From the NCBI GenBank assembly GCA_001778355.1, contig MFGS01000048.1:1-11757 (forward strand): a stretch of 11,757 nt of DNA, written 5' to 3'. Source of the stretch: Candidatus Firestonebacteria bacterium RIFOXYA2_FULL_40_8 (GTDB lineage Bacteria > Oederibacteriota > D2-FULL-39-29). A model generated the notes under the pieces. It had not been told where the DNA came from. It saw nothing but the letters and a program-made list of their open reading frames with translations, and made no database searches. Made by a program: the position numbers and the translations under genes. Position 1 is the stretch's first letter, and each line of letters starts with the position of its first letter. Shown here piece after piece: positions 1 to 6,532 of the stretch.

Positions 1-438
1 TATCTGTTTTTCCTGATTATCTTTTATTTTTTCCGGTTCATCCGCAAGCTTGTAAGCAAACTCCATGAGTTTATCCCCGTGAGGCAGCGACAAAGTAACA
101 TCCCCATGCAGCATAAGGCAAAATTTATCCCCGGATTTTTTTCTTATTTCGTCTACGATCCTCTTTTTTTCGTCAAGCCGGCTCGGATTATCATGGATAA
201 GTATTGCGTTGTGTTCATATTTTTCAGCGGTTTGAATATATAGTTCAGCCATATCCTCCCGGTGCAGCTGCCTTTCCGCGGCCTTCATCTGGTCCCACTG
301 ACTATAATTCCTGTGATTCGGATGAACTTTTCCAAAGGCCTCCATGGTAAGAAAAAATACCAGCTCGAAAGTAGGAACCCTGCCTGTTATCGGCTTTCTT
401 TCCAAAGCTGCAATGAATTTCTCCATGGGTGTCATCAT
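1..438 (-). CDS. URO-D-like protein 1 (PF01208 family), N-terminal part, truncated by window edge
   Basis: This open frame has no stop before the left edge and gives 146 residues beginning MMTPMEKFIAALERKPI. The opening (a short helix, then KPITGRVPTFE) is the usual start of uroporphyrinogen-decarboxylase-like/MtaA-CmuA-type proteins, in which 'RKP-x-D/G-R-x-P' leads into the first barrel strand. The start at 438 is set by AAGGAG at 448-453 with a 9-nt spacer; the second ATG at 435 would lie 12 nt away. The zinc or substrate residues of the family are in the C-terminal half and are not visible. It is the first of three members of this family in the window and is read away from the TPR gene at 544, 105 bp upstream. 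True HemE is unlikely because no haem gene is near and the sequence diverges. The family is fairly secure; the substrate is unknown. Confidence 0.8.
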   Translation of the reverse strand, partial: MMTPMEKFIAALERKPITGRVPTFELVFFLTMEAFGKVHPNHRNYSQWDQMKAAERQLHREDMAELYIQTAEKYEHNAILIHDNPSRLDEKKRIVDEIRKKSGDKFCLMLHGDVTLSLPHGDKLMEFAYKLADEPEKIKDNQEKQI

Positions 439-543
439 AGTTATAATCTCCTTATATCCATCAAAATCTGTTTCCCATTGTCATGCATTTTAACATTTTT
501 TTTAACTGATAAGAAGTATATTCCGTATTTTTTGACTGGAAGG

Positions 544-1305
544 CTATTTCGATGAATTTTGCAGTTTTTTGATTTCGTCCAGCATTTTAAGCGCATTTGG
601 TTTATCCAGAAGTTCAAAATCCGCTCTGGAGACAGGGTCCGGAATTGCCAGCATTATATTCAGGTATTTCTCAGCCTCTTGTAATTTTCCCATTCTAATA
701 TACACACTCGCAGTATCAATATATAAGAACGTATATTTCGGTTGATACTCCAAAGCTTGTAATATCAGTTTTTCTGATTTTCCTATACTTCCCCCGAGAA
801 TTCCCGGTACCTCAGCGTAATAACTTGAAAGCGCTGATATGGCTCCGACATGTTTCGGGTTCAAATCAAGAACAAGCTTGATTTCTTTTTTTATCTCTTT
901 TGCAGCGAGGAGAGCGTTTAATATGCCTTTTAGCTGAATGGTCCTTGCAGTATTCCCCATATACCAGAAATGCGCCATATCGGATTTTGGAGCCGCTGCA
1001 ATAGCTTTCTTTCCGTACATTATTCCCCTGTCAAAATACGCTGTTTTAATGGTCTTATCCGGTTCCGTGTCACCGAGATAAAAGTATACCTTGGAAGCAG
1101 TTGCAAACATTTCACCGCTAATATCCCCTTCTTCAATCCCTTTCAATATTATCTTTTGCGCATCCTGAAGATTTTCAATTCTTAAATGACGGGTTTCCAG
1201 CAGTTCGTTGGCTTTTTGAATAGAATTCACATCAGCGTATAGGAATATTGACAGAAGGATTAAAACCAGTATTTTTGGAAGAAGCTTTGGGGCTCTATTA
1301 ACCAT
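544..1305 (-). CDS. TPR-repeat exported protein, possibly TatT-like
   Basis: The product has 253 residues. Residues 8-24 are a hydrophobic signal peptide or anchor (KLLPKILVLILLSIFLYA) without a lipobox cysteine. The rest is helical with TPR-like pairs; the clearest are about 140-190 (LDLNPKHVGAISALSSYYAE, then GILGGSIGKSEKLILQALEY) and 190-222 (YIRMGKLQEAEKYLNIMLAI). The 'xxPGxxGGSxxKSExxLxxALExxP' pattern resembles TPR proteins related to the TatT component of TRAP-associated systems, but no TRAP genes are present. The start ATG at 1305 has only a weak AAGG upstream; the signal-like N-terminus supports it. It follows the AI-2E permease by 94 bp of purine-rich DNA, so read-through transcription is likely. 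It is probably a periplasmic protein-interaction scaffold; the partner is unknown. Confidence 0.7.
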   Translation of the reverse strand: MVNRAPKLLPKILVLILLSIFLYADVNSIQKANELLETRHLRIENLQDAQKIILKGIEEGDISGEMFATASKVYFYLGDTEPDKTIKTAYFDRGIMYGKKAIAAAPKSDMAHFWYMGNTARTIQLKGILNALLAAKEIKKEIKLVLDLNPKHVGAISALSSYYAEVPGILGGSIGKSEKLILQALEYQPKYTFLYIDTASVYIRMGKLQEAEKYLNIMLAIPDPVSRADFELLDKPNALKMLDEIKKLQNSSK

Positions 1306-1329
1306 CCATTTGCCTTTTGTTTTAATTCT

Positions 1330-1404
1330 TCCTTCACTGTACTTACTTCTTTTTCTACTTCTTTTGCTTCACTTTCTGTTTTTGCTTCCCCTTCTTCCCT
1401 TACT
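1330..1404 (-). repeat. Purine-rich (minus strand) word tract after the AI-2E permease stop
   Basis: The minus strand from the permease stop onward is almost pure A/G, with iterated AAGNAAA/GAAGNA words. The block 1380-1404 matches 2655-2679 at 24 of 25 bases. The permease stop codon (1400-1402) lies inside the tract. It is not coding in any frame that I find convincing. See the related tracts at 2636-2716 and 10281-10326. Confidence 0.6.
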
Positions 1405-2500
1405 TAACTTGCACATGGAACCCGTATATCTCTGCCACTACAAACTTCATGGTGGTGTAGAACGGTATGGAAATAAGCATACCCAGGATACCGAGGAAGT
1501 ACCAACCGAAAGAAAGAACGATTAAGACTGTTACAGGGTGGATCTTTACTGCTTTACCGATGATTAGCGGGCTTATCAGAATATTGTCGAGTAATTGTAC
1601 GGATAATAATACTCCGAGAACTTTAACTACTCCGTTAAGGAACGGTTCATGGATAAAGAAAGAAAGAGCCGTGCCTACACACATGCCGATAAAAGGTCCA
1701 ATAACAGGAATTAGATTTGAAAGTCCGGTTATCACACCAAGGATAAAATAGTATTCAAAACCGAGAAAATACAAAGAGAGCATTGTAATCAAACCAACAG
1801 CGGAAGCCACAACGATCTGACCTCTTATATACCTGTTTATTTGAAAACTGACACTACTTGCAAGTTTTTCAACCATGCCATGATATGAAGCGGGAGCCAG
1901 CTTTTTAACGGCTCCTTTTATCTTTTTCCAATCCTTCAGCAGGTAGAATAACGAAAACAATACAATTAAAACGTTCATCAAGCTTCCCGCCGCGCTGCTT
2001 ATCCAGTTAATAAGATTGGAAAACATGCCGACAATACTTTTACTAATTTCCGCAGTCAATTTCTGGGTGTTTTCAATGAGCAGGGATTTTAATTCCGCAG
2101 GTTTGGAGTTAGGGAATATTTTTTCCGCCTTTAAGGAATACTCTTCTATTATTTTCTCGATTTTTCCCGAAACATAAGGCAGTTTCTTCTGCAATACCAT
2201 TATTTCCTTTGCGGTAAAATCAATAAAAACAAGTAAAAGCACCGTAACCACTGAGAAAATAACAAGAAAGTATGAAAGGATAACCAATACCCTTTTAACG
2301 CCTTTTTTCTCAAAATAATCCACAGTGGGATTTAAAAGATAAGCAAGGACAAAAGCAATCAGAAACGGTAAAAGCACCGCCTTTAGCCAGAAAACAAGAA
2401 GTAATACCGCCGCGACCCCGCAATAAATCAGGACCATTTTTAGTATTTCACTTTGTTTTCCTATCTTTCTTTCCAACTTCCTTTTCACAGTTTCCTTCAT
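1400..2500 (-). CDS. AI-2E family transporter / PerM-type permease
   Basis: This is a 366-residue polytopic membrane protein of the AI-2E transporter family (PF01594; TqsA, PerM and YtvI are relatives). Hydrophobic pairs lie at about 22-56 and 70-95, a soluble helical section at about 96-155, then further membrane segments to the C-terminus. Family hallmarks are visible: NLIPVIGPFIG at about 262-272 and LDNILISPLIIGKAVKIHP at about 304-322. Length is normal. I chose the ATG at 2500, not the in-frame TTG at 2536: the 12 extra residues (LLTRLWRAPRR) are encoded by an intergenic repeat, and GGAGG at 2513-2517 precedes the ATG by 12 nt. Known members export autoinducer-2, indole or ions; the family name does not prove the substrate. 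It sits between an envelope lipoprotein and a TPR protein. Confidence 0.92.
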   Translation of the reverse strand: MKETVKRKLERKIGKQSEILKMVLIYCGVAAVLLLVFWLKAVLLPFLIAFVLAYLLNPTVDYFEKKGVKRVLVILSYFLVIFSVVTVLLLVFIDFTAKEIMVLQKKLPYVSGKIEKIIEEYSLKAEKIFPNSKPAELKSLLIENTQKLTAEISKSIVGMFSNLINWISSAAGSLMNVLIVLFSLFYLLKDWKKIKGAVKKLAPASYHGMVEKLASSVSFQINRYIRGQIVVASAVGLITMLSLYFLGFEYYFILGVITGLSNLIPVIGPFIGMCVGTALSFFIHEPFLNGVVKVLGVLLSVQLLDNILISPLIIGKAVKIHPVTVLIVLSFGWYFLGILGMLISIPFYTTMKFVVAEIYGFHVQVK

Positions 2501-2577
2501 CCGCCTAGGAGCCCTCCAGAGGCGGGTTAAGAGCAAGATTTCGCAAAGGGATTATGGTTTGATCCACCCAGGCGGAT
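2499..2577. repeat. 79-bp MITE-like unit with 8-bp terminal inverted repeats
   Basis: ATCCGCCT at 2499-2506 and AGGCGGAT at 2570-2577 are perfect inverted repeats. A second AGGCGG at 2520-2525 pairs with CCGCCT at 2501-2506, and CCACCCAGGCGG near 2565-2575 is itself near-palindromic. The unit is more GC-rich than its surroundings and abuts the permease start codon: the last two bases of its left end belong to the ATG. No target duplication is clear. It may instead be a REP-like palindrome pair. Confidence 0.45.
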
Positions 2578-2620
2578 TGAGAAAAAGAGTTATGGCCAGA
2601 TATCTATACTTTTTCTCAAT
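2576..2620. repeat. Perfect 12-bp inverted repeat (hairpin)
   Basis: ATTGAGAAAAAG at 2576-2587 is exactly complementary to CTTTTTCTCAAT at 2609-2620, with a 21-nt loop containing GAGTTATG and AGATAT. The loop resembles that of the hairpin at 6340-6426 (GAGTTATGATAT), so it may belong to the same element class. No run of T follows on either strand that would make it a standard terminator. Confidence 0.6.
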
Positions 2621-2635
2621 ATTATGACTTTCCTC

Positions 2636-2716
2636 AACTTCCGTCTCTTTCTTCTTTTGCTTCGCCTTCTTCCCTTACTGTCCTTACTGTCCTTGCTGTG
2701 TTTGCTTTATTTGCTT
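2636..2716 (-). repeat. Purine-rich (minus strand) word tract spanning the lipoprotein stop
   Basis: The minus strand reads as iterated words such as AAGCAAA, CAGTAAGGA and GAAGAAGG. 2655-2679 matches 1380-1404, and 2692-2716 matches 10302-10326, each at 24 of 25 bases. The stop codon of the lipoprotein gene (2707-2709) lies inside the word array. It appears to extend the hairpin at 2576-2620. Confidence 0.65.
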
Positions 2717-3771
2717 ATATTGATTGTCGGATTACTTGAATTGTTATTATTGTTCGTATTAGTATTAATATTCGTATTTGAAATTACATTGGTGTTTGTA
2801 TTCACATTATTGATATTTATTATCAAAGGCTGCTTTTCCTCTTTTTTCTTCTTTTTATTATCATCTTCGTCTTCGTCATCCTTCCCTTTCTTCTTTTTTA
2901 TAACAACCGGTTTCGGTTTGACATAAGTAAACTGGTCACGATAAGTTATTGCTCCGGTCGAAACGTCAGTAAGCTTCTCTGTAAAATTTATTGAATCATC
3001 ATATCTATTCATAGTAACAGAAAATATATTCGAAGCACCAATTATTTTTCCTATTTTTTGAATAGTCGCATCATCAACCGCGCCTGACAGCTGGAACTTC
3101 TGCTCTTCAATTATCTTATCTATAATATTTCGGTCTATAACTGAAAAGTTAGAAAAAGAGGCAAACTCCGTTATGAACATCTTTTCATAAGCAGCAGCTA
3201 TAAACGCCTTATCATTTTCAATAAGCCCCGCTACATTAACGGAAATACTCGTGGTCGTCGTGCTTGCGCTCGGCAATACGGCAATGCTGATTTTCTCGCG
3301 CTCAAGGAGTTTTTTCTCAAGGTTAGTATACATCCTGGACATATTCATCTGATTCAACCTTATTGCGATTGAAAACTCGGAAGTGTATCTGCGAAAGGTA
3401 AAATAGGACATCTCATCAAATCTCTCTCCCCGCACCAAATCAAGGAAGTGTTTTTTGTTCTTTACAGGTTTACCGTTTACGGATACAACCTGATCATCTC
3501 TTCTTAATTCTTTAAATACATTCTCCCCGCCGATTACTGTATCGATAACAACCTTTCCGTCAGCTTCAGTAACCATAAATCCCGGAAAAGGAACCCTATC
3601 CGTCTGACGGTTACGGTAAACATTATAAGGAAGCGTTGAGAAAGCTACATACCCCTGTGCCTGACAGACCAGAACATCCGGCCCTCCAAAAGGCGACTTA
3701 ATAAATTTTCTCTCTTCCGCACAACCCGTCAAAAGTACTGCAGCAAGACACAAAACCAGTAACTTCTTCAT
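2707..3771 (-). CDS. Lipoprotein with PDZ and CsgG-like domains and Asn/Thr-rich tail
   Basis: The product has 354 residues. Residues 1-17 are a lipoprotein signal with lipobox LLTGC (Cys17). Residues about 65-140 look like a PDZ domain (GGENVFKELRRDDQVVSVNG, with the usual 'G-D-x-V-x-x-V-N-G' turn). Residues about 160-285 resemble the CsgG/curli-assembly fold family: FSVIDRNIIDKIIEEQKFQL, then LSGAVDDATIQKIGKIIGAS and ITYRDQ. A Lys/Asp/Glu-rich stretch (about 291-313) leads into an Asn/Thr/Ile-rich tail (about 318-354). The start at 3771 is supported by GGAGGG three bases upstream. It lies 105 bp after the esterase with no clear promoter, so it is probably co-transcribed. CsgG-like lipoproteins form secretion pores or regulate envelope enzymes; the PDZ fusion suggests substrate or partner binding. 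Domain assignment is by motif; the exact role is unknown. Confidence 0.8.
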   Translation of the reverse strand: MKKLLVLCLAAVLLTGCAEERKFIKSPFGGPDVLVCQAQGYVAFSTLPYNVYRNRQTDRVPFPGFMVTEADGKVVIDTVIGGENVFKELRRDDQVVSVNGKPVKNKKHFLDLVRGERFDEMSYFTFRRYTSEFSIAIRLNQMNMSRMYTNLEKKLLEREKISIAVLPSASTTTTSISVNVAGLIENDKAFIAAAYEKMFITEFASFSNFSVIDRNIIDKIIEEQKFQLSGAVDDATIQKIGKIIGASNIFSVTMNRYDDSINFTEKLTDVSTGAITYRDQFTYVKPKPVVIKKKKGKDDEDEDDNKKKKKEEKQPLIININNVNTNTNVISNTNINTNTNNNNNSSNPTINISK

Positions 3772-3880
3772 TTTCCCTCCGAAAAAAAGTATTTTTTAAA
3801 TCAATGTATTTTATCAGAAACACGCCGCCAAATAAAGAGATTATTACGATTTTTCCGATTAAAGTAAATTTGTATGTCAT
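3698..3880 (-). CDS. Possible small membrane protein, coupled to the esterase gene
   Basis: This is a 60-residue frame with a strong hydrophobic helix at residues about 7-25 (LIGKIVIISLFGGVFLIKYI) preceded by a positive N-terminus. Its ATG overlaps the esterase stop as ATGA (3877-3880), the usual arrangement for translational coupling, and it has no Shine-Dalgarno of its own. Its last 24 codons overlap the lipoprotein start and signal in another frame; that part looks like shadow sequence. It could be a real single-pass protein, a remnant of a longer anchored protein, or chance. Confidence 0.3.
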   Translation of the reverse strand: MTYKFTLIGKIVIISLFGGVFLIKYIDLKNTFFRRENEEVTGFVSCCSTFDGLCGREKIY

Positions 3881-4854
3881 TGAGACTGAATATTTCTATT
3901 TTCATGTTTTTTGAAGAACTCCCAAATCACCTGAGTTGCATCAATATCCATATTGGTTTTTCCGACTATAATTCGAGGAAGTAACTCCGGTGATCCCGGC
4001 CAAGTGTGACCGCCGCCTTCTATTGTGTAAAATACAACTTCTGTTCCGTTCTTTCCTTCGCTTGAGATTTCTTCTATTACGCTGGTTTTATCTTTTTTGT
4101 TTCTATGCTGTATGCTGATAACTTCTTTTTTGGTACAAGCGTTGACGCTAACCCAGAAGTTAAATGTATCCTTTACTGATACAACTTCTCCTAATTTACG
4201 TTTTCCGGTATGAATAAAACCTCCGTCCCACGGAACAAAGGGATCGTTTGTACTATTAATAATTAGGACAGAAGTCGGAGGAACGGAAAGCTTTTTCAAA
4301 TAAATGTTTTTAGGTATAGAACCAACAACGGGAGCAATAGCAGCAAAAACACCTGGAGCTTCACAGGCCAATCTATTAGACATTATGGCTCCATTAGATA
4401 TTCCTGTGCTATAAATCCTTTTTTTATCAATATTAAACTCTTTCCCGAATAGATCAATCAGATTTATGAAAAAACCCACATCATCTATATTATCCTTTTG
4501 TGCTTTATAATCTTCCACACCTCTGCCATCATTCCAGTTCTTATCGTAAGCATCAGGATAAATTACTATGAAGTTTTCTTTATCTGCCATTCTTGTAAAG
4601 CTTCCGCTTAAACCTTTCTCATCCATATTTTTACCGTTACCTCCTCCCCCATGAAGCACAAATACAAACGGAGTTCGCTTGTTAATATCAAAATCTTTTG
4701 GTATATGTACTCTGAAAGTTCTTTTTAAGCCTTTAAAATCAATATAGGAGTCGTAACCCCCTGCCTTTTTTTCCACACCATTTAACCCGGAAGAGAAACA
4801 AAATACAGGAAAAAACACGAGAAACATACATAATTTGAAATATTTAGATTTCAT
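3877..4854 (-). CDS. Secreted PHB-depolymerase-type alpha/beta-hydrolase esterase (LpqC-like)
   Basis: The product has 325 residues with a cleavable-type signal at about 1-22. The oxyanion region is HGGGGNGKN at about 68-76, the nucleophile elbow is GISNG with Ser153, the likely acid is Asp204 in NSTNDPFVPWDG, and the base is His283 in GGGHTWPG. This set, and the spacing VGFFINLIDLFGKEFNIDKK before the elbow, is characteristic of the Esterase_PHB/feruloyl-esterase-like family (COG3509). Members hydrolyse polyhydroxyalkanoate or acetyl/feruloyl esters on plant polysaccharides; the sequence alone does not distinguish these. The start at 4854 has AAGGAG at 4864-4869 with a 9-nt spacer. It probably heads an operon with the lipoprotein and perhaps the genes beyond. 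Export means it acts in the periplasm or outside the cell. Confidence 0.88.
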   Translation of the reverse strand: MKSKYFKLCMFLVFFPVFCFSSGLNGVEKKAGGYDSYIDFKGLKRTFRVHIPKDFDINKRTPFVFVLHGGGGNGKNMDEKGLSGSFTRMADKENFIVIYPDAYDKNWNDGRGVEDYKAQKDNIDDVGFFINLIDLFGKEFNIDKKRIYSTGISNGAIMSNRLACEAPGVFAAIAPVVGSIPKNIYLKKLSVPPTSVLIINSTNDPFVPWDGGFIHTGKRKLGEVVSVKDTFNFWVSVNACTKKEVISIQHRNKKDKTSVIEEISSEGKNGTEVVFYTIEGGGHTWPGSPELLPRIIVGKTNMDIDATQVIWEFFKKHENRNIQSQ

Positions 4855-4881
4855 TCCACTATTCTCCTTTTATCTTTTTAT

Positions 4882-4887
4882 ATTATA
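4882..4887 (-). promoter_or_regulatory. Probable -10 box of the esterase operon
   Basis: A perfect TATAAT is read on the minus strand about 13 nt upstream of the Shine-Dalgarno of the esterase gene. No good -35 box lies 16-18 nt upstream; the best match there is poor. Confidence 0.4.
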
Positions 4888-5098
4888 CTTTATGTTTTAA
4901 TAAAGATATAGAGCATTTATTTTACTGCAGCTACCTGCAATTAAAAAAGCTTATTCATAAGTAAAATAAGCATAATTATAGGGAAATACGCAAATATTCT
5001 CTTTACAAGCATTTAGAGTACCGAACCAGGTTTTTGGTTCAAAAAATTCGGATAATTCCGGCAGGCAATAAACGGACAAAATCTTTTGCTTATGAATA
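4888..5098. other. Gene-free part of the 310-bp intergenic gap 4855-5164
   Basis: No ORF or RNA gene is recognisable. It holds a 6-bp-stem hairpin (GAACCA 5023-5028, TGGTTC 5035-5040) with no T-run on the minus strand, so it is not a standard terminator. An inverted pair, CTTATTCATAAG at 4950-4961 and CTTATGAATAA at 5089-5099, could extend the repeat element at 5099-5160 into a much larger fold. Confidence 0.5.
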
Positions 5099-5160
5099 AA
5101 TAACACTACATTAATATAGGACGTTAAAGACTTTTATGGACTTTTATAGACGTTATGGAC
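5099..5160 (-). repeat. Word-array element A: 9-10 bp GTCYATAAA words plus AT-rich core
   Basis: Read on the minus strand from four bases after the URO-D-like 2 stop, GTC words begin at 5160, 5151, 5141, 5131 and 5122 (steps of 9, 10, 10, 9): GTCCATAAC, GTCTATAAAA, GTCCATAAAA, GTCTTTAAC, GTCC. They run directly into a core with TATATTAATGT (5108-5118) and GTGTTAT. The same words and a similar core occur at 8745-8812 in the opposite orientation. Confidence 0.75.
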
Positions 5161-5164
5161 GCTT

Positions 5165-6310
5165 TTAGTATCTTCCTTCCTCCTTCACCGTCTTATACAT
5201 CTCCCGGAGATTTTCCATCGGAGTCCTCGGTGCCAGATTATTACCCTCTCTAATAACAAACTTCCCGCCATCAGCTATTCCTGATTTTAATATCCTCTTC
5301 GTTTCAGCTTTTATCGCAGGGATATCGTTTCTAATTAGCAGGTTTATATTCGGACCGCCATAAATCTCAACATCCTTACCAAGTTCTTTCCTAAGCCAGC
5401 CAAAATCAACCGGAAAACCGGTATCAAAGTGTTTTACGTTTAGTTCATCCCGTATCGTTTTAAAATGCCTTGTTGCATCTCCGCAAAGGTGTATCGAACT
5501 CGGACCACCCTCAGATAGCTCAGCTACCAGCTTTTTATGATACGGAAGTACAAACTCCTTATACATCTCAGGGGAAAGATTGGCTATACTGTCATCGGCA
5601 AACCAGATACCCTTGCTTTTTTCCGGTTGGTTTAAATATTTTCTGACAGCTTTCAATCTTTTAATTGTCGCCTCAGTAAGAAAATCAAACAGTCTTCGCA
5701 CATAATCAGGATCTTCATAAAAATCAGTAAATATCTCCACACCTCGAAGGTTAACTGCTCCGGTCATTACCCCATCAGTACCCTGACCGCTCAAAGTTAC
5801 TGATTTTACAGGCGAACCTTCAAATCGAAATTCTTCTTTTTGCAATTTCAGAAAATACTCATAGTAATCAACAGTTTTTTTATACACACCTGTAAATGGC
5901 TCAGGAATTCCTTTTTCAAAAATAGCCTCTTTATTATCGCCGTTTAATATCGGTTCTGTATCCGGGACCTGTCCGTCCCTAAAATGTATTTCAGCACCTA
6001 GCCAGGCAGCTTCAGTAAAATTCTGAAAATCCACAACTACCGGAAGACCGTCTTCTGGAACACCCATAATCGCGTCTTGCGGCACATTGAGTTTTAACCA
6101 TTTTTGAAATTCCATTTGAACTCGAATCATAATATCAGGATTTTCAATATACTGTTTGAAGGTTATATTTTTTATATTCAGCTTCGGATCCAGCAGAATC
6201 ATTCTAGGGTTACAGCCAATGATCATAGGAACCCGTATCGGCTTACCTGCACGATAAGAATCCCAGACTCTTTTCACCCCTTCGTTATGCTTTTGAAAAT
6301 CCATCTCCAT
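5165..6310 (-). CDS. URO-D-like protein 2 (PF01208 family; MtaA/CmuA-type, lacking distal Cys)
   Basis: The product has 381 residues, a full-length member of the uroporphyrinogen-decarboxylase-like superfamily. Visible marks are KPIRVPMIIG near 23-32, the barrel segment YKEFVLPYHKKLVAEL at about 250-265, HLCGD with His274 and Cys276, a GGPNINLLI loop at about 318-326, and the C-terminal NNLAPRTPMENLREM at about 357-371. In MtaA-type methyltransferases a His-x-Cys pair and a distal Cys bind zinc. Here the His-x-Cys is present but the distal position before 'PRTPMENL' is Asn, so classical zinc chemistry is doubtful. The start at 6310 has a G-rich ribosome site (AGGGGG) about five bases upstream. 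It is divergent from AraC 1, its likely regulator. Its substrate is unknown, and no corrinoid partner is visible. Confidence 0.88.
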   Translation of the reverse strand: MEMDFQKHNEGVKRVWDSYRAGKPIRVPMIIGCNPRMILLDPKLNIKNITFKQYIENPDIMIRVQMEFQKWLKLNVPQDAIMGVPEDGLPVVVDFQNFTEAAWLGAEIHFRDGQVPDTEPILNGDNKEAIFEKGIPEPFTGVYKKTVDYYEYFLKLQKEEFRFEGSPVKSVTLSGQGTDGVMTGAVNLRGVEIFTDFYEDPDYVRRLFDFLTEATIKRLKAVRKYLNQPEKSKGIWFADDSIANLSPEMYKEFVLPYHKKLVAELSEGGPSSIHLCGDATRHFKTIRDELNVKHFDTGFPVDFGWLRKELGKDVEIYGGPNINLLIRNDIPAIKAETKRILKSGIADGGKFVIREGNNLAPRTPMENLREMYKTVKEEGRY

Positions 6311-6333
6311 AAAACCCCCTTTTAAGACAACGA

Positions 6334-6361
6334 ATTATAAAGTACTAATGACAAAGGACAA
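6334..6361 (-). promoter_or_regulatory. Promoter of URO-D-like 2
   Basis: On the minus strand, TTGTCC (6356-6361), a 16-nt spacer and TATAAT (6334-6339) give a good sigma-70-type promoter with a short leader before the G-rich ribosome site at about 6315-6319. The -35 box is one of the 7-bp words of the palindrome at 6340-6426, so the promoter sits in its left arm. Confidence 0.5.
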
Positions 6362-6426
6362 AGGACAATATATTGAGTTATGATATTCCTCCGCATATTG
6401 TACTTTGTCATTTGTCATTTGTACTT
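6340..6426. repeat. Word-array element B: large palindrome of 7-bp words between divergent genes
   Basis: Arms 6340-6371 and 6395-6426 are 32 nt each and complementary at 29 of 32 positions, around a 23-nt loop (ATTGAGTTATGATATTCC...). Each arm is four 7-bp words: AAGTACT, AATGACA, AAGGACA, AAGGACA on the left; TGTACTT, TGTCATT, TGTCATT, TGTACTT on the right. It fills the centre of the intergenic region between URO-D-like 2 and AraC 1. Confidence 0.85.
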
Positions 6427-6503
6427 AACCTCTCATCGCAAACTTTCATTTAAAGTAAAATTTCGCTTGCTTCTACAGCAATTATAGCACTATACGATTT
6501 ATA

Positions 6504-6531
6504 TTGCGTTTATTTTTATATACAGTATAAT
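6504..6531 (+). promoter_or_regulatory. Promoter of AraC 1, possibly leaderless
   Basis: A perfect TATAAT at 6526-6531 has a weak TTGCGT at 6504-6509 (16-nt spacer). Transcription would be expected to start near 6538, at or beside the second in-frame ATG (6539). No Shine-Dalgarno exists before either ATG. Confidence 0.5.
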
Positions 6532-6532
6532 T

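Noticed and set aside
262..555. Plus-strand 97-codon frame
   Set aside because: It lies antisense to the URO-D-like 1 gene, has low-complexity hydrophobic/basic content and no ribosome site; it is a shadow.
2501..2536. TTG start for the permease at 2536
   Set aside because: The extra 12 codons lie in an inverted-repeat unit and the ATG at 2500 fits the family start; the TTG has no ribosome site.
5023..5040. Terminator for URO-D-like 2
   Set aside because: The stem is only 6 bp and no T-run follows on the minus strand.
5165..6310. Genuine HemE (uroporphyrinogen decarboxylase)
   Set aside because: The His-x-Cys-Gly motif and the closing 'PRTPMENL' region point to the MtaA/CmuA-like branch, and no haem-pathway gene is nearby.
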